A stretch of 52,732 nt of DNA from Bacteroidales bacterium (GTDB taxonomy: Bacteria > Bacteroidota > Bacteroidia > Bacteroidales > UBA932), in the NCBI GenBank assembly GCA_017415715.1, contig JAFQFD010000030.1:1-52732 (forward strand), written 5' to 3'. The position numbers were made by a program, and so were the translations under genes. Below the pieces are notes generated by a model, which saw only the letters and a list, made by a program, of their open reading frames with translations, made no database searches and had not been told where the DNA came from. The stretch's first letter is position 1. Each line of letters opens with the position of its first letter. Below are positions 40,752 through 49,870 of this stretch, in pieces.

Positions 40752-41847
40752 TGAGCTGATGGAGGGCGAAGGCGTAGGCGCCGAGTGAGACGGCCTTGTT
40801 CGCGCCGATTTTCGAGAGGGCCACGCCGATGCGCTTCTGCGGGTCGTATGTGACTTCGATCTCGCTGTTGTAGATCTTGAGCTGGCGCTGCTCTCCCTTG
40901 AGGAACTGTCTGAGCTCTTCCTTGTCATCCAGATCGTATACCTTGCTGGCGAGCTTGTTGATTTCCTCGCCGTTGAGGCGCTTCATCTTGCCTCTGATGC
41001 TCTCGAACATCGAATCCTTGATGTATTTATATGCTCCAGAGAGTCCGCCTCCGATGACTACCAGACCGTCTATGATGGATACTGTCATGGCTATGACATC
41101 TCCCAAAGCCGCTCCAAGCTGCGCAAATGCTCCCTTTGCCGCTTCCATGTCACCTTCCTTCACGCCTTCTGCGATCTCGAAGATGTCCTTTGGAGACAAT
41201 CCATGATCAGGGTTGCCGCTCAGTTCGCCGTACATTCTCTTGACTGCTCTGATGGAGATGCCCTCCTCGGCAATCACGTCAGGGCGGCCTTTCAAAGGAA
41301 TACTGAACATCTCGATGCAGGAGTTGTCTCCTCTGTTGAGCTCGCCGTTGATCACCATTCCGATTCCGAGTCCTGTGCCGAGCGTGAAGCCGAGCAGATT
41401 GCGGTATCTCTTCCTGCTGCCCGACTCGTCAAGCATTTCGTTGATCTCGGGAAGCATGCCTCCGAGGGCCTCTCCATATGCATACAGGTCTCCGTCGTTG
41501 TTGATGTATACCGGCATGCTGAACTTCTTCTTGAGATAAGGTCCGAGCGCAACTCCCTCCCTGAATGCAGGGAAGTTGAGGAGCTGGCCTCCGATTATGC
41601 CGTTAGGGTAGTCTGCAGGACCAGGGAACGCGAAGCTTATGGCCGCAGGCCTTTCGTCAAGCTGGTCTATGATGGTCCTGAATCCTTCCACCATGTTCTG
41701 AAGACATAGGTCAAGGTTGTCTGCATGCGCAGGAAGCGTCAGCGGCTCGACAATGAATTCGCCCCTCTGCATCGCTCCGAATACCATGTTAGTACCTCCG
41801 GTGTCCAGAGTAAGGATGATGCGAGGGTCAGTGCTGTAGTTGATCAT
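40744..41847 (-). CDS. ROK-family sugar kinase-like protein
   Basis: A 367-aa protein of the ROK family (sugar kinases and regulators). The ATP phosphate loop is LTLDTGGTN (12-20), the likely catalytic aspartate is D118 in YINNDGDLYAYGEA, and FTLGTGLGIGMVINGEL and VVIGGGLSG fit the fold. There is no DNA-binding N-terminus, so it is a kinase rather than a repressor. The ROK zinc motif (a GH followed by a CxCG-x4-C cluster) is not present, and the sequence there is NRGDNSCIEMFSIPLKG. It is slightly longer than usual (about 300 aa), with an insert near 285-330. Convergence with a sialidase suggests use on GlcNAc, ManNAc or glucose, as for RokA of Bacteroides, but substrate assignment is open. 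A possible -7 box (TATCTTCG, minus, 41875-41882) has one mismatch. Confidence 0.85.
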   Translation of the reverse strand: MINYSTDPRIILTLDTGGTNMVFGAMQRGEFIVEPLTLPAHADNLDLCLQNMVEGFRTIIDQLDERPAAISFAFPGPADYPNGIIGGQLLNFPAFREGVALGPYLKKKFSMPVYINNDGDLYAYGEALGGMLPEINEMLDESGSRKRYRNLLGFTLGTGLGIGMVINGELNRGDNSCIEMFSIPLKGRPDVIAEEGISIRAVKRMYGELSGNPDHGLSPKDIFEIAEGVKEGDMEAAKGAFAQLGAALGDVIAMTVSIIDGLVVIGGGLSGAYKYIKDSMFESIRGKMKRLNGEEINKLASKVYDLDDKEELRQFLKGEQRQLKIYNSEIEVTYDPQKRIGVALSKIGANKAVSLGAYAFALHQLSR

Positions 41848-41889
41848 TACGGTCGTATAAAGTGGTTAGTTCCACGAAGATAGTAAATT

Positions 41890-41921
41890 TTTGTCATTAA
41901 GCGGAAAAAACGTTATATTTG
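41890..41921 (+). promoter_or_regulatory. Bacteroides-type promoter of the tubulin/VWA operon
   Basis: TTTG at 41890-41893 and TATATTTG at 41914-41921 with a 20-base spacer form a full consensus promoter, 48 bases before the first ATG. It is the strongest promoter-like sequence of the 3' third of the window and drives all five following genes, since no terminator appears until 52544. Confidence 0.72.
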
Positions 41922-41969
41922 AAGTTCGGTTACATTCCCTTATGCTTAGGTAATCAATAACAAAATCAT

Positions 41970-43616
41970 ATGAGAAATTATTTGAATATCCTGCTTCTGA
42001 TCTGTGCTCTGTCAGTGTCTTCCAACATGCTGGCTCAGCAGACGGCAGAAGAAGCGATGAAGCGTGACTATCCGCAGCTTATGCAAAAGTATGGTTCCCT
42101 TCTGACTCAGCAGAAGGCCCATTACATCTTTGCTGTGGACATATCCAGCTCGATGCGGCAGTATGAGAGCGTTGTAAAAAGCAATTTCCTGTCTTTTGTC
42201 GAGGCTATTCCGGATGGGGACCAGGTCACTTTGATACGTGTCGCCGACGAAAATCATACAGATTATGTAAACAGCATGTATAAGTGCATCACTTTGAACG
42301 GTGATGTCAGAAATGCGTTGAAGACAGACATATATTCAGAAGATTTCAAGTTCCTCAGCAACGGCCATCCGCACGACGGTTCTGACATGTACGGCATGAC
42401 AAAGCTCATTGCTGAGGCTGTAAACACTATAGGCAGCAATGACCTGACTTTTGTCTACATGTTCACGGATTTTGAATATTGGACAAGGAGATATCATTAT
42501 AATCCGTCTAATGAGGATTGGAACGCTCTTGAGAAAATGATGGAAAACCAGAAGCAGTTCGCAATCTGCAAGTATGGTCTGGAACTTAATGTCAACAATT
42601 CGAATCTTCATCAGCATGCAATCGTAAAGCCGCAGCTGGACAAGGTTTTCGGACCGGTTGATTACCAGGCGGTATCTTCCGCAGCTGTGCTCTCGCAGTG
42701 GTTCAATCATACGATAGCCAATGTCATGGCTGTCAAGCTGAACTCTCTTGTGGAACGTGATTGGAATGAATTCGCAGAGTCAGTGAAGTGCGAGGTTTCA
42801 GCGACCGGCAGCTCGGTAAAAGTCAATGTAGACAGTCATCCTACAGACCTTGTTTCAGGATTCGCCATTTCTACAAAGCATGATGATGTCAGCCTCAGCA
42901 CCAATACGCTGCCGTTTGTTGAGAATTCAAAAGGTGGATGCGATGCCGTGATAGGCGAATATTCAGTGCGTCCGGAGTCGGTGATGCCTTCATATAAGAC
43001 CTTCGGTGGCGGCCCGATTGAAGTCCAGCTGGGGTTTGTGTCACCCTATCAGTCTGAAATCGACCTTCTGCAGCAGATCTGCAAAGACAACAGCAAGTGT
43101 GTAGGCGGATCGGAGCATCAGCTTGACATGCCGACTGTGAGAGTGTGGAATTCCATTATCCCTCTTTGGGTATGGATTGTTGCGGCTGTCATCCTTCTGA
43201 CCGTAATAGTTTCGGTTCTATATACTATCTTCGGCATAAAACTGAACAAGGAGTGGCAGGTGACTGTGACCAGGAGAGATTCTGAAGGAAACAGGGTGAA
43301 GGAGTCATCGGCCTTCATTGTGGCTCCTGCAGAAATCAAGTCTACGAAGGATAAGAGGCCTACGAATGATTGGGTTGTGAAGTTCACGGCGAAGAAGTAT
43401 AATCCTCTGAATGTGTTCAGACTGGGCAAGACCGGCTATTATGTGACTCTGCAGAGCGGCGCTTTCCTCGAAGTGATGGACCCGTTTGCCCCTAAGGCGG
43501 TCCTTCATACGCTTTCTCCAGGTGACGAGGTGTTCGTTTCCTCACATCGCAAAACGGATCAGATCATTCTTCAGATCAAGACATCATGCGGTCAATATAA
43601 GATAGATATCATATAA
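41970..43616 (+). CDS. Signal-peptide VWA-domain membrane protein
   Basis: A 548-aa protein with a signal peptide (about 1-22, NMLAQ), an extracytoplasmic VWA domain (about 48-235) with MIDAS motif D57-I-S59-S-S61, SDMYG near 145 and MFTDFEYW near 167, then a beta-rich region (about 265-385). One transmembrane helix follows (about 395-420, SIIPLWVWIVAAVILLTVIV), and a cytosolic tail (about 421-548) is also beta-rich, with SAFIVAPAEIKS and YYVTLQSGAFLEVMD. VWA domains bind partners through a metal ion. The topology would link the periplasm to the cytosolic tubulin-like protein encoded 21 bases downstream. It is the first gene of the operon. A VWA protein linked to tubulin-like genes is known in other bacteria. 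Confidence 0.8.
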   Translation: MRNYLNILLLICALSVSSNMLAQQTAEEAMKRDYPQLMQKYGSLLTQQKAHYIFAVDISSSMRQYESVVKSNFLSFVEAIPDGDQVTLIRVADENHTDYVNSMYKCITLNGDVRNALKTDIYSEDFKFLSNGHPHDGSDMYGMTKLIAEAVNTIGSNDLTFVYMFTDFEYWTRRYHYNPSNEDWNALEKMMENQKQFAICKYGLELNVNNSNLHQHAIVKPQLDKVFGPVDYQAVSSAAVLSQWFNHTIANVMAVKLNSLVERDWNEFAESVKCEVSATGSSVKVNVDSHPTDLVSGFAISTKHDDVSLSTNTLPFVENSKGGCDAVIGEYSVRPESVMPSYKTFGGGPIEVQLGFVSPYQSEIDLLQQICKDNSKCVGGSEHQLDMPTVRVWNSIIPLWVWIVAAVILLTVIVSVLYTIFGIKLNKEWQVTVTRRDSEGNRVKESSAFIVAPAEIKSTKDKRPTNDWVVKFTAKKYNPLNVFRLGKTGYYVTLQSGAFLEVMDPFAPKAVLHTLSPGDEVFVSSHRKTDQIILQIKTSCGQYKIDII

Positions 43617-43637
43617 TAATCAATAAAGCTAATAACT

Positions 43638-46600
43638 ATGCCTACAAAAGCTTATTTCATCGGACTCGGAGGCTGCGGCATGCATACCGTGGCAAATCTT
43701 CAGAACAGACTTTGTCCTACAGGGGACTTCTCTGAGTATAAATTCACCTATGTCGATACTGATGATTCGACTCTCAAAGAAGTAAACAAAAACAAGACTA
43801 TAGTAAGGACATGCGATCTGATAAATGTAGGTGACACCAATCCATATCAGGTGTATATGAATGCTCTTGGCTCACCTCTCCCAAGAGCCAGAAGATTCAT
43901 GGAATGGGTTATCAAGCAGGGCCAGAAGGAGGCGAAAGAGGCCCGTTTCACTCTCCCTAACAACTTTCTGTCAGATGGCGCAAGAGGACAGCGCATGATA
44001 GGAAGGACTGCGGTTTATCACAGATATGATAGTATATTCAGCGAATTCAGATCGAAGCTTGCCACTTTTGCCAAGTATGATCCTCATGCATCAGAGAACC
44101 AGATACCTCAGATATGGGTTGTAGCTTCATCATGCGGAGGAACGGGAAGTTCCATGACGCTTGATGTCCTCTACATGCTTGACAAGATTGTCAATGACAG
44201 CTGGAAGTCTGCTCCAGAACTCAGACTTGTGCTGTTCATGCCTCAGCCGTTCATTGAGGCAAATCAGGGAAATCCTGATTATTCGATGAATGCCTATTCA
44301 TATTTCTGGGAACTCAATGCATTCAGATTGGATCATCAGATCGGAGTTCTCGACCGTTTCTGCAACTTCAGCGTAGAGCCGACAGAGTCTTCGGGACGAA
44401 CTTTCCCTCTCTACAAGTATATCATTCCAGTAGATGTGGAAACGTCGTCCGGCACCAAGATTCCGCTCAATGACCTGTATCCGACAGTAGCAGAGCTTAT
44501 CTATTACTGCAACAAGGGAAGTGCGGCAAATGAAATGATGAGCCGCATCAGCAACGACCAGAACAATCTGAACAACCTCTCGCAGCATACGAGCTCTCGG
44601 TTCAGATGGACTCAGACACTTGTTCCATACGGATATAGGCTGATCAAGAAGGCGAATGAGGAATTCAGGGAGTATCTTCAGAAACGTGCCAGATATGAGG
44701 TGCTTCACTATGGGTTGCTTGGAGAAGGAATGCCTGATGATCCTGCAGTTCGCGAAAAGGCAAAGAAAGAATTCTCAAAGACATATGTCCTGAAGTATAT
44801 ATGTGATTGTCCGTCAGCAGATCTGACCGCTGGCGAGCAGAGCCTGCAGGCAGATGTGGAGGATCTTTATTCGGCAATACCTGTCAGCCAGACAAATCTT
44901 GACAAGCAGCGCATAAATTATTACCTGACTCAGATCGATGAACAGGAAATCGAGAGCAGAAACCTTGCGGCTGCGGCATATGATCGTGTAGTGGATTCGA
45001 TTGATCTCGGTGTGCAGGCGGCCATCATCAATCACGGCTTGAGGTATACCAAGGAACTCCTCAGTCTTGTGGATGACTTCTATCTCCAGGAGGAAGTTCT
45101 CCAGCAGCTGAAGGCGGAGTATGAAGATGCTCGGGTTTCCAAGGAAGAACAGAGGAGCAAGTGTGAGAGGTTGCTGGCAACTTACAAGGACAAGCAGGCA
45201 GCCGAGATGTCTAAGGCTCTGAATGAGTACAAGGAGATCTCTAAGAAATATGTGACTCTGGACCTTGCCATTGACATGATCGAAAACAAACTTACGCCTT
45301 ATCCTGGCGGATATCTCGAGAAACTGCGCAGAGGTGATGACCGCATCAACGGCCTGCAGCCGATAATATCGAGGATAGAAGCGGCCGCTTCGGCAGCTTT
45401 TGATTCATATGAGGCTCTGGCTAAGAAGTTCATGGAGACAGAAAAGGATGCCTTGACACAATATCTTCCGACCTTGAGTTCGATTGCGAAGGGAAAGAAC
45501 GATTCAATCTGGCCTAAGGACACCTTCTTTGACAGGATGTACAGGGACTCTATGATTGACATAGATATTGAGTATGAAAGAGCGAACAAGGTCCGCATTC
45601 CGGCAAGAACGAACAGCGGGGATAATAATCTCTGTGCCTATGTGGGACGTGTATGTGCCGGAGAGACATCTGTCTTGAAACTTGCAAAACACAATGATAC
45701 TTTCCGACTGGATCGTAATCTCAAAGAGTGGATATTGGAGCCTTTGGATCTGGCTGTGTCTGAAGCTGTGAACAGAGAAGGTTCTCAGGCAGACAAGTGG
45801 ATCAAGCTCTCATTGGAGGAATCGCTGGATATGGAGCTGATGCTTCCTGAAGGAGTGTCACGCGAGAAATTCATCAATTCCATGTCCGACAGGAGCAAGA
45901 TACCGGTGCTGTTCCCGACTGTTCCTGGAACACAGGAGCCGCCTCTTGTCCGAATCATGTTTGCAGGAGCATCCGAAAGTTTCGCACGTACTCTCGGCTA
46001 TGTTCCTGAAGACAATGCAGGCAATAAGTTTATTCAGGACAACGAGATGACTGACCGTTTTCTGATCATCAAGATGCCTCTTGGCTATGACTTCATGTCA
46101 TACAAATACTTCCTGCCAATCCAGAAGGAGTATCAGAAGAACCTTTACAATATCAGGAAAGAGATGCATGGATGTCATACACACAAGGAGTTTGCGACAC
46201 TTGATCTTGAAACAGCGGTGCGTAACACCAGACTGAGGACTCAGATATCTTATGTGACCGATCTGTTCAAAGCTGTCTTCTGTCAGGAGTTCCTGAATGT
46301 TCTTGAAAAGGAACAGAAGGATGTGTATGATCGTCTGTGGGGATCGTTCGCTTTGCCTGACTTCTCTGTTCCTTTGGCTCAGAGCGATCCATTCGGCAGT
46401 ACGTCTTCAGATCCGTTTGGAATGGCGTCCGATCCATCAGGTGCTGTTGCGGATCCGTTTGGAATGGCGTCCGATCCATTTGCATCTGCCGCAGATCCGT
46501 TTGGCGGCGGAGACCCGTTTGCCGCCCCTTCTCATAAGTTCCTTCTCAAGGCAGATTACAATAACGCATTCCGTACGCTTACGATAGATGCTCGTCAGCT

Positions 46601-46934
46601 GATAAGAAGGGATTTCGTCATAGAGTGTACCGATGAGGAAATCAGCATTGAGGCTAAGGAACTTACCACATTCACAAACTTCCTGAATGAACTTATAGAT
46701 CAGGATACATATGGAGTCTTCCATAAAGCACTTTGTTCAGCTGCAGAACTAAAGTCGCTCATGACGTCAGACAAGATCTTGAAAGATGCATATTCTAAAT
46801 TGTTCACGAAGGTTCAGGCAGCCGTAATGCAGAATCAGTTGTTTGTAATGGCTATGAACTGGAGCAAACAGCAGGTTCAGACGGAGAGAATATTCTTCAA
46901 TATTCTGAGTCAAATATATAGAGGAAATATATGA
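43638..46934 (+). CDS. Tubulin/FtsZ-like GTPase (Tubulin_2 type) with DPF-repeat tail
   Basis: 1098 aa, with no signal peptide or membrane helix. The N-terminus reads AYFIGLGGCGMHTVANL (residues 5-21), matching the first phosphate loop of FtsZ (GVGGAG). YVDTDDSTLKEV follows, like the FtsZ NTD-AL segment, and SSCGGTGSSM with GGTGSS at 167-172 is the tubulin/FtsZ signature loop. The GTPase core spans about 1-400. A long helical part (about 410-660, with EYEDARVSKEEQRSKCER) looks like coiled coil. A second mixed domain follows, then a low-complexity tail (about 916-965) with six DPF and one DPS units, and a final about 130-aa domain. This fits the large FtsZ-like families that Makarova and Koonin linked to VWA proteins and membrane remodelling. 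Its stop overlaps the next start (ATGA). Confidence 0.85.
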   Translation: MPTKAYFIGLGGCGMHTVANLQNRLCPTGDFSEYKFTYVDTDDSTLKEVNKNKTIVRTCDLINVGDTNPYQVYMNALGSPLPRARRFMEWVIKQGQKEAKEARFTLPNNFLSDGARGQRMIGRTAVYHRYDSIFSEFRSKLATFAKYDPHASENQIPQIWVVASSCGGTGSSMTLDVLYMLDKIVNDSWKSAPELRLVLFMPQPFIEANQGNPDYSMNAYSYFWELNAFRLDHQIGVLDRFCNFSVEPTESSGRTFPLYKYIIPVDVETSSGTKIPLNDLYPTVAELIYYCNKGSAANEMMSRISNDQNNLNNLSQHTSSRFRWTQTLVPYGYRLIKKANEEFREYLQKRARYEVLHYGLLGEGMPDDPAVREKAKKEFSKTYVLKYICDCPSADLTAGEQSLQADVEDLYSAIPVSQTNLDKQRINYYLTQIDEQEIESRNLAAAAYDRVVDSIDLGVQAAIINHGLRYTKELLSLVDDFYLQEEVLQQLKAEYEDARVSKEEQRSKCERLLATYKDKQAAEMSKALNEYKEISKKYVTLDLAIDMIENKLTPYPGGYLEKLRRGDDRINGLQPIISRIEAAASAAFDSYEALAKKFMETEKDALTQYLPTLSSIAKGKNDSIWPKDTFFDRMYRDSMIDIDIEYERANKVRIPARTNSGDNNLCAYVGRVCAGETSVLKLAKHNDTFRLDRNLKEWILEPLDLAVSEAVNREGSQADKWIKLSLEESLDMELMLPEGVSREKFINSMSDRSKIPVLFPTVPGTQEPPLVRIMFAGASESFARTLGYVPEDNAGNKFIQDNEMTDRFLIIKMPLGYDFMSYKYFLPIQKEYQKNLYNIRKEMHGCHTHKEFATLDLETAVRNTRLRTQISYVTDLFKAVFCQEFLNVLEKEQKDVYDRLWGSFALPDFSVPLAQSDPFGSTSSDPFGMASDPSGAVADPFGMASDPFASAADPFGGGDPFAAPSHKFLLKADYNNAFRTLTIDARQLIRRDFVIECTDEEISIEAKELTTFTNFLNELIDQDTYGVFHKALCSAAELKSLMTSDKILKDAYSKLFTKVQAAVMQNQLFVMAMNWSKQQVQTERIFFNILSQIYRGNI
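46410..46479 (+). repeat. 42-bp tandem duplication in the DPF tail of the tubulin-like gene
   Basis: A 28-base identical segment occurs at 46410-46437 and 46452-46479, 42 bases apart. This gives two copies of DPFGMASDP and adds 14 residues to the DPF-repeat linker. Perfect identity suggests a recent event. Confidence 0.85.
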
Positions 46935-49846
46935 TGAATCCGGTCTGGATAATAGATTTCTTGAAGAAGGGCTCGATAGAGTCCTTCTTCTCCACCTATC
47001 ATAAGGCATTGTTGCAGGGTGATCCTGAAATGAACCCGGCAAGATGGTTTTATGTCACCGAAGGCAAAGACATGATGTCATTGGCGGAGTTTGCCCGAAC
47101 TGCACAGACCCTCCTTCTTGACACAATGGTGAATGGGCAGCCGACCAAGAGATTGCTTCCTGCATGGGAAAACAATGTCAACAAGTCGTTGAACATTATA
47201 TTTGCAGGCGACATTGAAGACAATGCCACCCAGCGCCTGCTGCTGGAGTATGCAAAGCTTCTTTTTGAGCACAGAGACTATCTGCCTGCAGCATCGATAC
47301 GTTTCTATGCTCTCCTCTGGAGATCGACCGCATCTACTGCTGAACCTGGAGTTTCTCCGGAGACTTTTGCATTTATGCAGGCACTCACCCAGATGATGAG
47401 CAGAGATGAGAACAATCGTTTCCATAAGGTCATGTTCTTCGAGTCTTCGCTGATGCCGGAAGAAAAGGAGAAGTCTTTTGCAACAATGCGATTGGCGGCC
47501 CTCCATATCGCCACCCATCAGGATCTCGGGGATGGCGATGAGATTTCCAGACAATATAATAACGTGCTGTATAATGCCGGATCTGCCGGTACTTTCTACG
47601 AAAAGGATGTACAGCACGAGCAGGAGACATTCTTCCTGAGCAACATTCTGCTCAGTGCGCTCGTGACCGGTAATGACGGAAAATTTGTTGCGCCGCAGGA
47701 GGCGAAGGATTATCTGGACAAGCAGACTGATTTCTTTGCCAAGTTCGAGGCTGGCAATGTCGTAGAGACAATCAAGTCGGATTGCCCTCAGATACCGGCA
47801 GGTAAAGGTGCGTATTCAGTTGATAGTGAAGTCTCTCCATTCAGTCTGAATCTCAAGTCTGTATGGAAGAAATATTTCAATGATTACGTCATAAATCTGA
47901 AGCGTAATATCATAAACAAGACCAAGAAGGTCCTGTCTGAGTTCAAGCATGGTTATAATGAGATTCTCTATTCAAAGCAGGCAGAATTCGTCAACTCGAT
48001 AAAAGAGGAGATTGAGGAGAAGGTGTTTGCCATTTTCAAGAATCCGACATCATTCGATGCTGTCAGCATTCCTCAGGCCTTGGAAATCCTGGATAGAATC
48101 AAGAAGAGGATCGGTGCGATGGCGGAAGACATGAATGTCGCTTCGATTGAGGCTTTTCATTTTCCCGAATATCTTAAGGATGCACGAGAGCAGGTTGAGG
48201 CGGAAGTTCAGAACAACAATCCGAACGACATCATATCTGTTCTTGAAGGAAAGCTCAGAAGGCATCCGGTATATTTCTTCGCATCTTTTGTGCGTGCCAT
48301 TGTTCTTGGCGCCCTCTTATGCTATACCGGCATAACATTCTTCATGTCTGATGCTTCTGAGGCTGTCATCTGGGGAGCAGGCTCCGGCCTCTTCCTGCTG
48401 CCGGTCATAATTTCCTTCTGGAATTTCCGTGAACGTATAGTCCGCATAGAGGCGCTGAAGGATCAGTATGCGGCGGCTATGCTCCTTAAGTGCAGAGCTG
48501 AATTGAACCAGAGTCTGGTCAGGTGCGTAACCAAGACCTATGAGGATATAGACCAGGTGATAGAATGGATAAGGAAATACAAGTTGGAGTTTCTTCAGAA
48601 AAACCTTTCGGCTGTCTGTCCGCCGGAATTCTCTTTCGCTCCTTCGTCCCGTTTCCAACCGCTGATGAAGTGCATGCCTTATGGCGAGGGAAACGAAGGT
48701 CGGGTCATGATTCCTGCAACACGCGTTGATGTCGGTCATGATTCACAGCTTTCCGGAACATTCGGCAGATATCCGATATTGTCTGATCCACCGGTCAGCA
48801 AAGTCATAATAAAGGGAGATCAATACTCTTTCGAGGAGATCCTTCAGACCAATAATGATGATCTGATCAGGCAGCTCATCCGGGATCTTCTTCGTAAGAC
48901 TGCCAAGGCAGCTGGAAACGTAGAGCATAATGTCAAGTTTGAGGCTATACGTACTCCTAGGACCAAACTTCTCCTTTTGGACGTGTCAGGCAGTATGTCT
49001 GACGAAGACATGAGGCAACTCAAGGAGGCAGTGGCCAAGCTCTCTATGACGGCGGACATCAAGTGGATCGCATTTAATGACAAGGTTGTCAAGGTTGGAG
49101 ATACTCCGGAAGAGTTTGACAGTCTTCAGTCAGGAGGTGGCACAAACTACATCCCGGCGATACGTGAGGCGCAGAACATATGCTCTTCGACATTTGTCGA
49201 TCAGATCATCCTGATAAGTGACGGTCAGCCGTTCGAGAGTTCGGCAGATATAATCTCTGCCGCTCACGGACTGAATCAGCCGCTGCATACCATATCAATA
49301 GGCGAAAGTGGACTCTCTGTGATGAAGCAGATATCAGATGCGACTTCAGGTGAACAGATCATCGTAAATGACATCAAGGAACTTGCTGTTGAGATGGAGT
49401 CTAAATTCAATACGATATTTACAGTAGGAATATCAGGTGACTATTCTATTGGAGAGCTCATGCAGAAGTGCTATATCCCTGGCTGTGCGGAAGCCCTTCA
49501 TGCGTTCTCGGCATCAAGAATGACTTCTGGAGTCACAACGATTGCAGGTCTTCTCTCTGATTATGCCAATGAACAGGGAATGGCAGAGTGGAGGACAGCA
49601 GCAGACTTTACTTGCACTCATAATCCTGCCGTGGCTTTGAGAAGGGATGAAGTCAAGACCTATGTGCAGATGGTCTGTGCGAATGATGAAGAGGATGAGG
49701 TCAAGTCAGTATTGGGCGGAAGTTTCTTTAATCCTGTACTTTCACAGATGGAGACCGTTCCGGAAATTCTGGTGTCGGTGCTGACTCTTTGTCCAATCAG
49801 CAAGATAGGAGATCTGAAATGGGTGACATCTAATGCCACGAAGTAA
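46931..49846 (+). CDS. Membrane-associated VWA-domain protein
   Basis: A 971-aa protein; the second ATG at 46934 is an alternative start. It has no signal peptide. The large N-terminal region (about 1-440) is mainly helical and includes a coiled-coil-like part (about 320-440). Two transmembrane helices form a hairpin (about 447-470 and 478-500), so both flanks probably face the cytoplasm. The VWA domain (about 675-850) has a complete MIDAS: D684-V-S686-G-S688, T738 in GGGTNY and D764 in ISDGQP. The last 110 aa (about 855-971) are not recognised. The start overlaps the tubulin-like gene by 4 bases, a sign of coupled synthesis and direct partnership. It may be the membrane anchor or activator of the tubulin-like protein. 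Confidence 0.85.
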   Translation: MMNPVWIIDFLKKGSIESFFSTYHKALLQGDPEMNPARWFYVTEGKDMMSLAEFARTAQTLLLDTMVNGQPTKRLLPAWENNVNKSLNIIFAGDIEDNATQRLLLEYAKLLFEHRDYLPAASIRFYALLWRSTASTAEPGVSPETFAFMQALTQMMSRDENNRFHKVMFFESSLMPEEKEKSFATMRLAALHIATHQDLGDGDEISRQYNNVLYNAGSAGTFYEKDVQHEQETFFLSNILLSALVTGNDGKFVAPQEAKDYLDKQTDFFAKFEAGNVVETIKSDCPQIPAGKGAYSVDSEVSPFSLNLKSVWKKYFNDYVINLKRNIINKTKKVLSEFKHGYNEILYSKQAEFVNSIKEEIEEKVFAIFKNPTSFDAVSIPQALEILDRIKKRIGAMAEDMNVASIEAFHFPEYLKDAREQVEAEVQNNNPNDIISVLEGKLRRHPVYFFASFVRAIVLGALLCYTGITFFMSDASEAVIWGAGSGLFLLPVIISFWNFRERIVRIEALKDQYAAAMLLKCRAELNQSLVRCVTKTYEDIDQVIEWIRKYKLEFLQKNLSAVCPPEFSFAPSSRFQPLMKCMPYGEGNEGRVMIPATRVDVGHDSQLSGTFGRYPILSDPPVSKVIIKGDQYSFEEILQTNNDDLIRQLIRDLLRKTAKAAGNVEHNVKFEAIRTPRTKLLLLDVSGSMSDEDMRQLKEAVAKLSMTADIKWIAFNDKVVKVGDTPEEFDSLQSGGGTNYIPAIREAQNICSSTFVDQIILISDGQPFESSADIISAAHGLNQPLHTISIGESGLSVMKQISDATSGEQIIVNDIKELAVEMESKFNTIFTVGISGDYSIGELMQKCYIPGCAEALHAFSASRMTSGVTTIAGLLSDYANEQGMAEWRTAADFTCTHNPAVALRRDEVKTYVQMVCANDEEDEVKSVLGGSFFNPVLSQMETVPEILVSVLTLCPISKIGDLKWVTSNATK

Positions 49847-49870
49847 AACACACAAATAGATAAGACCGAA

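Noticed and set aside
41203-41709. A 168-codon plus-strand frame antisense to the ROK gene
   Set aside because: The ROK motifs on the minus strand are clear, and the antisense frame shows no domain or promoter.
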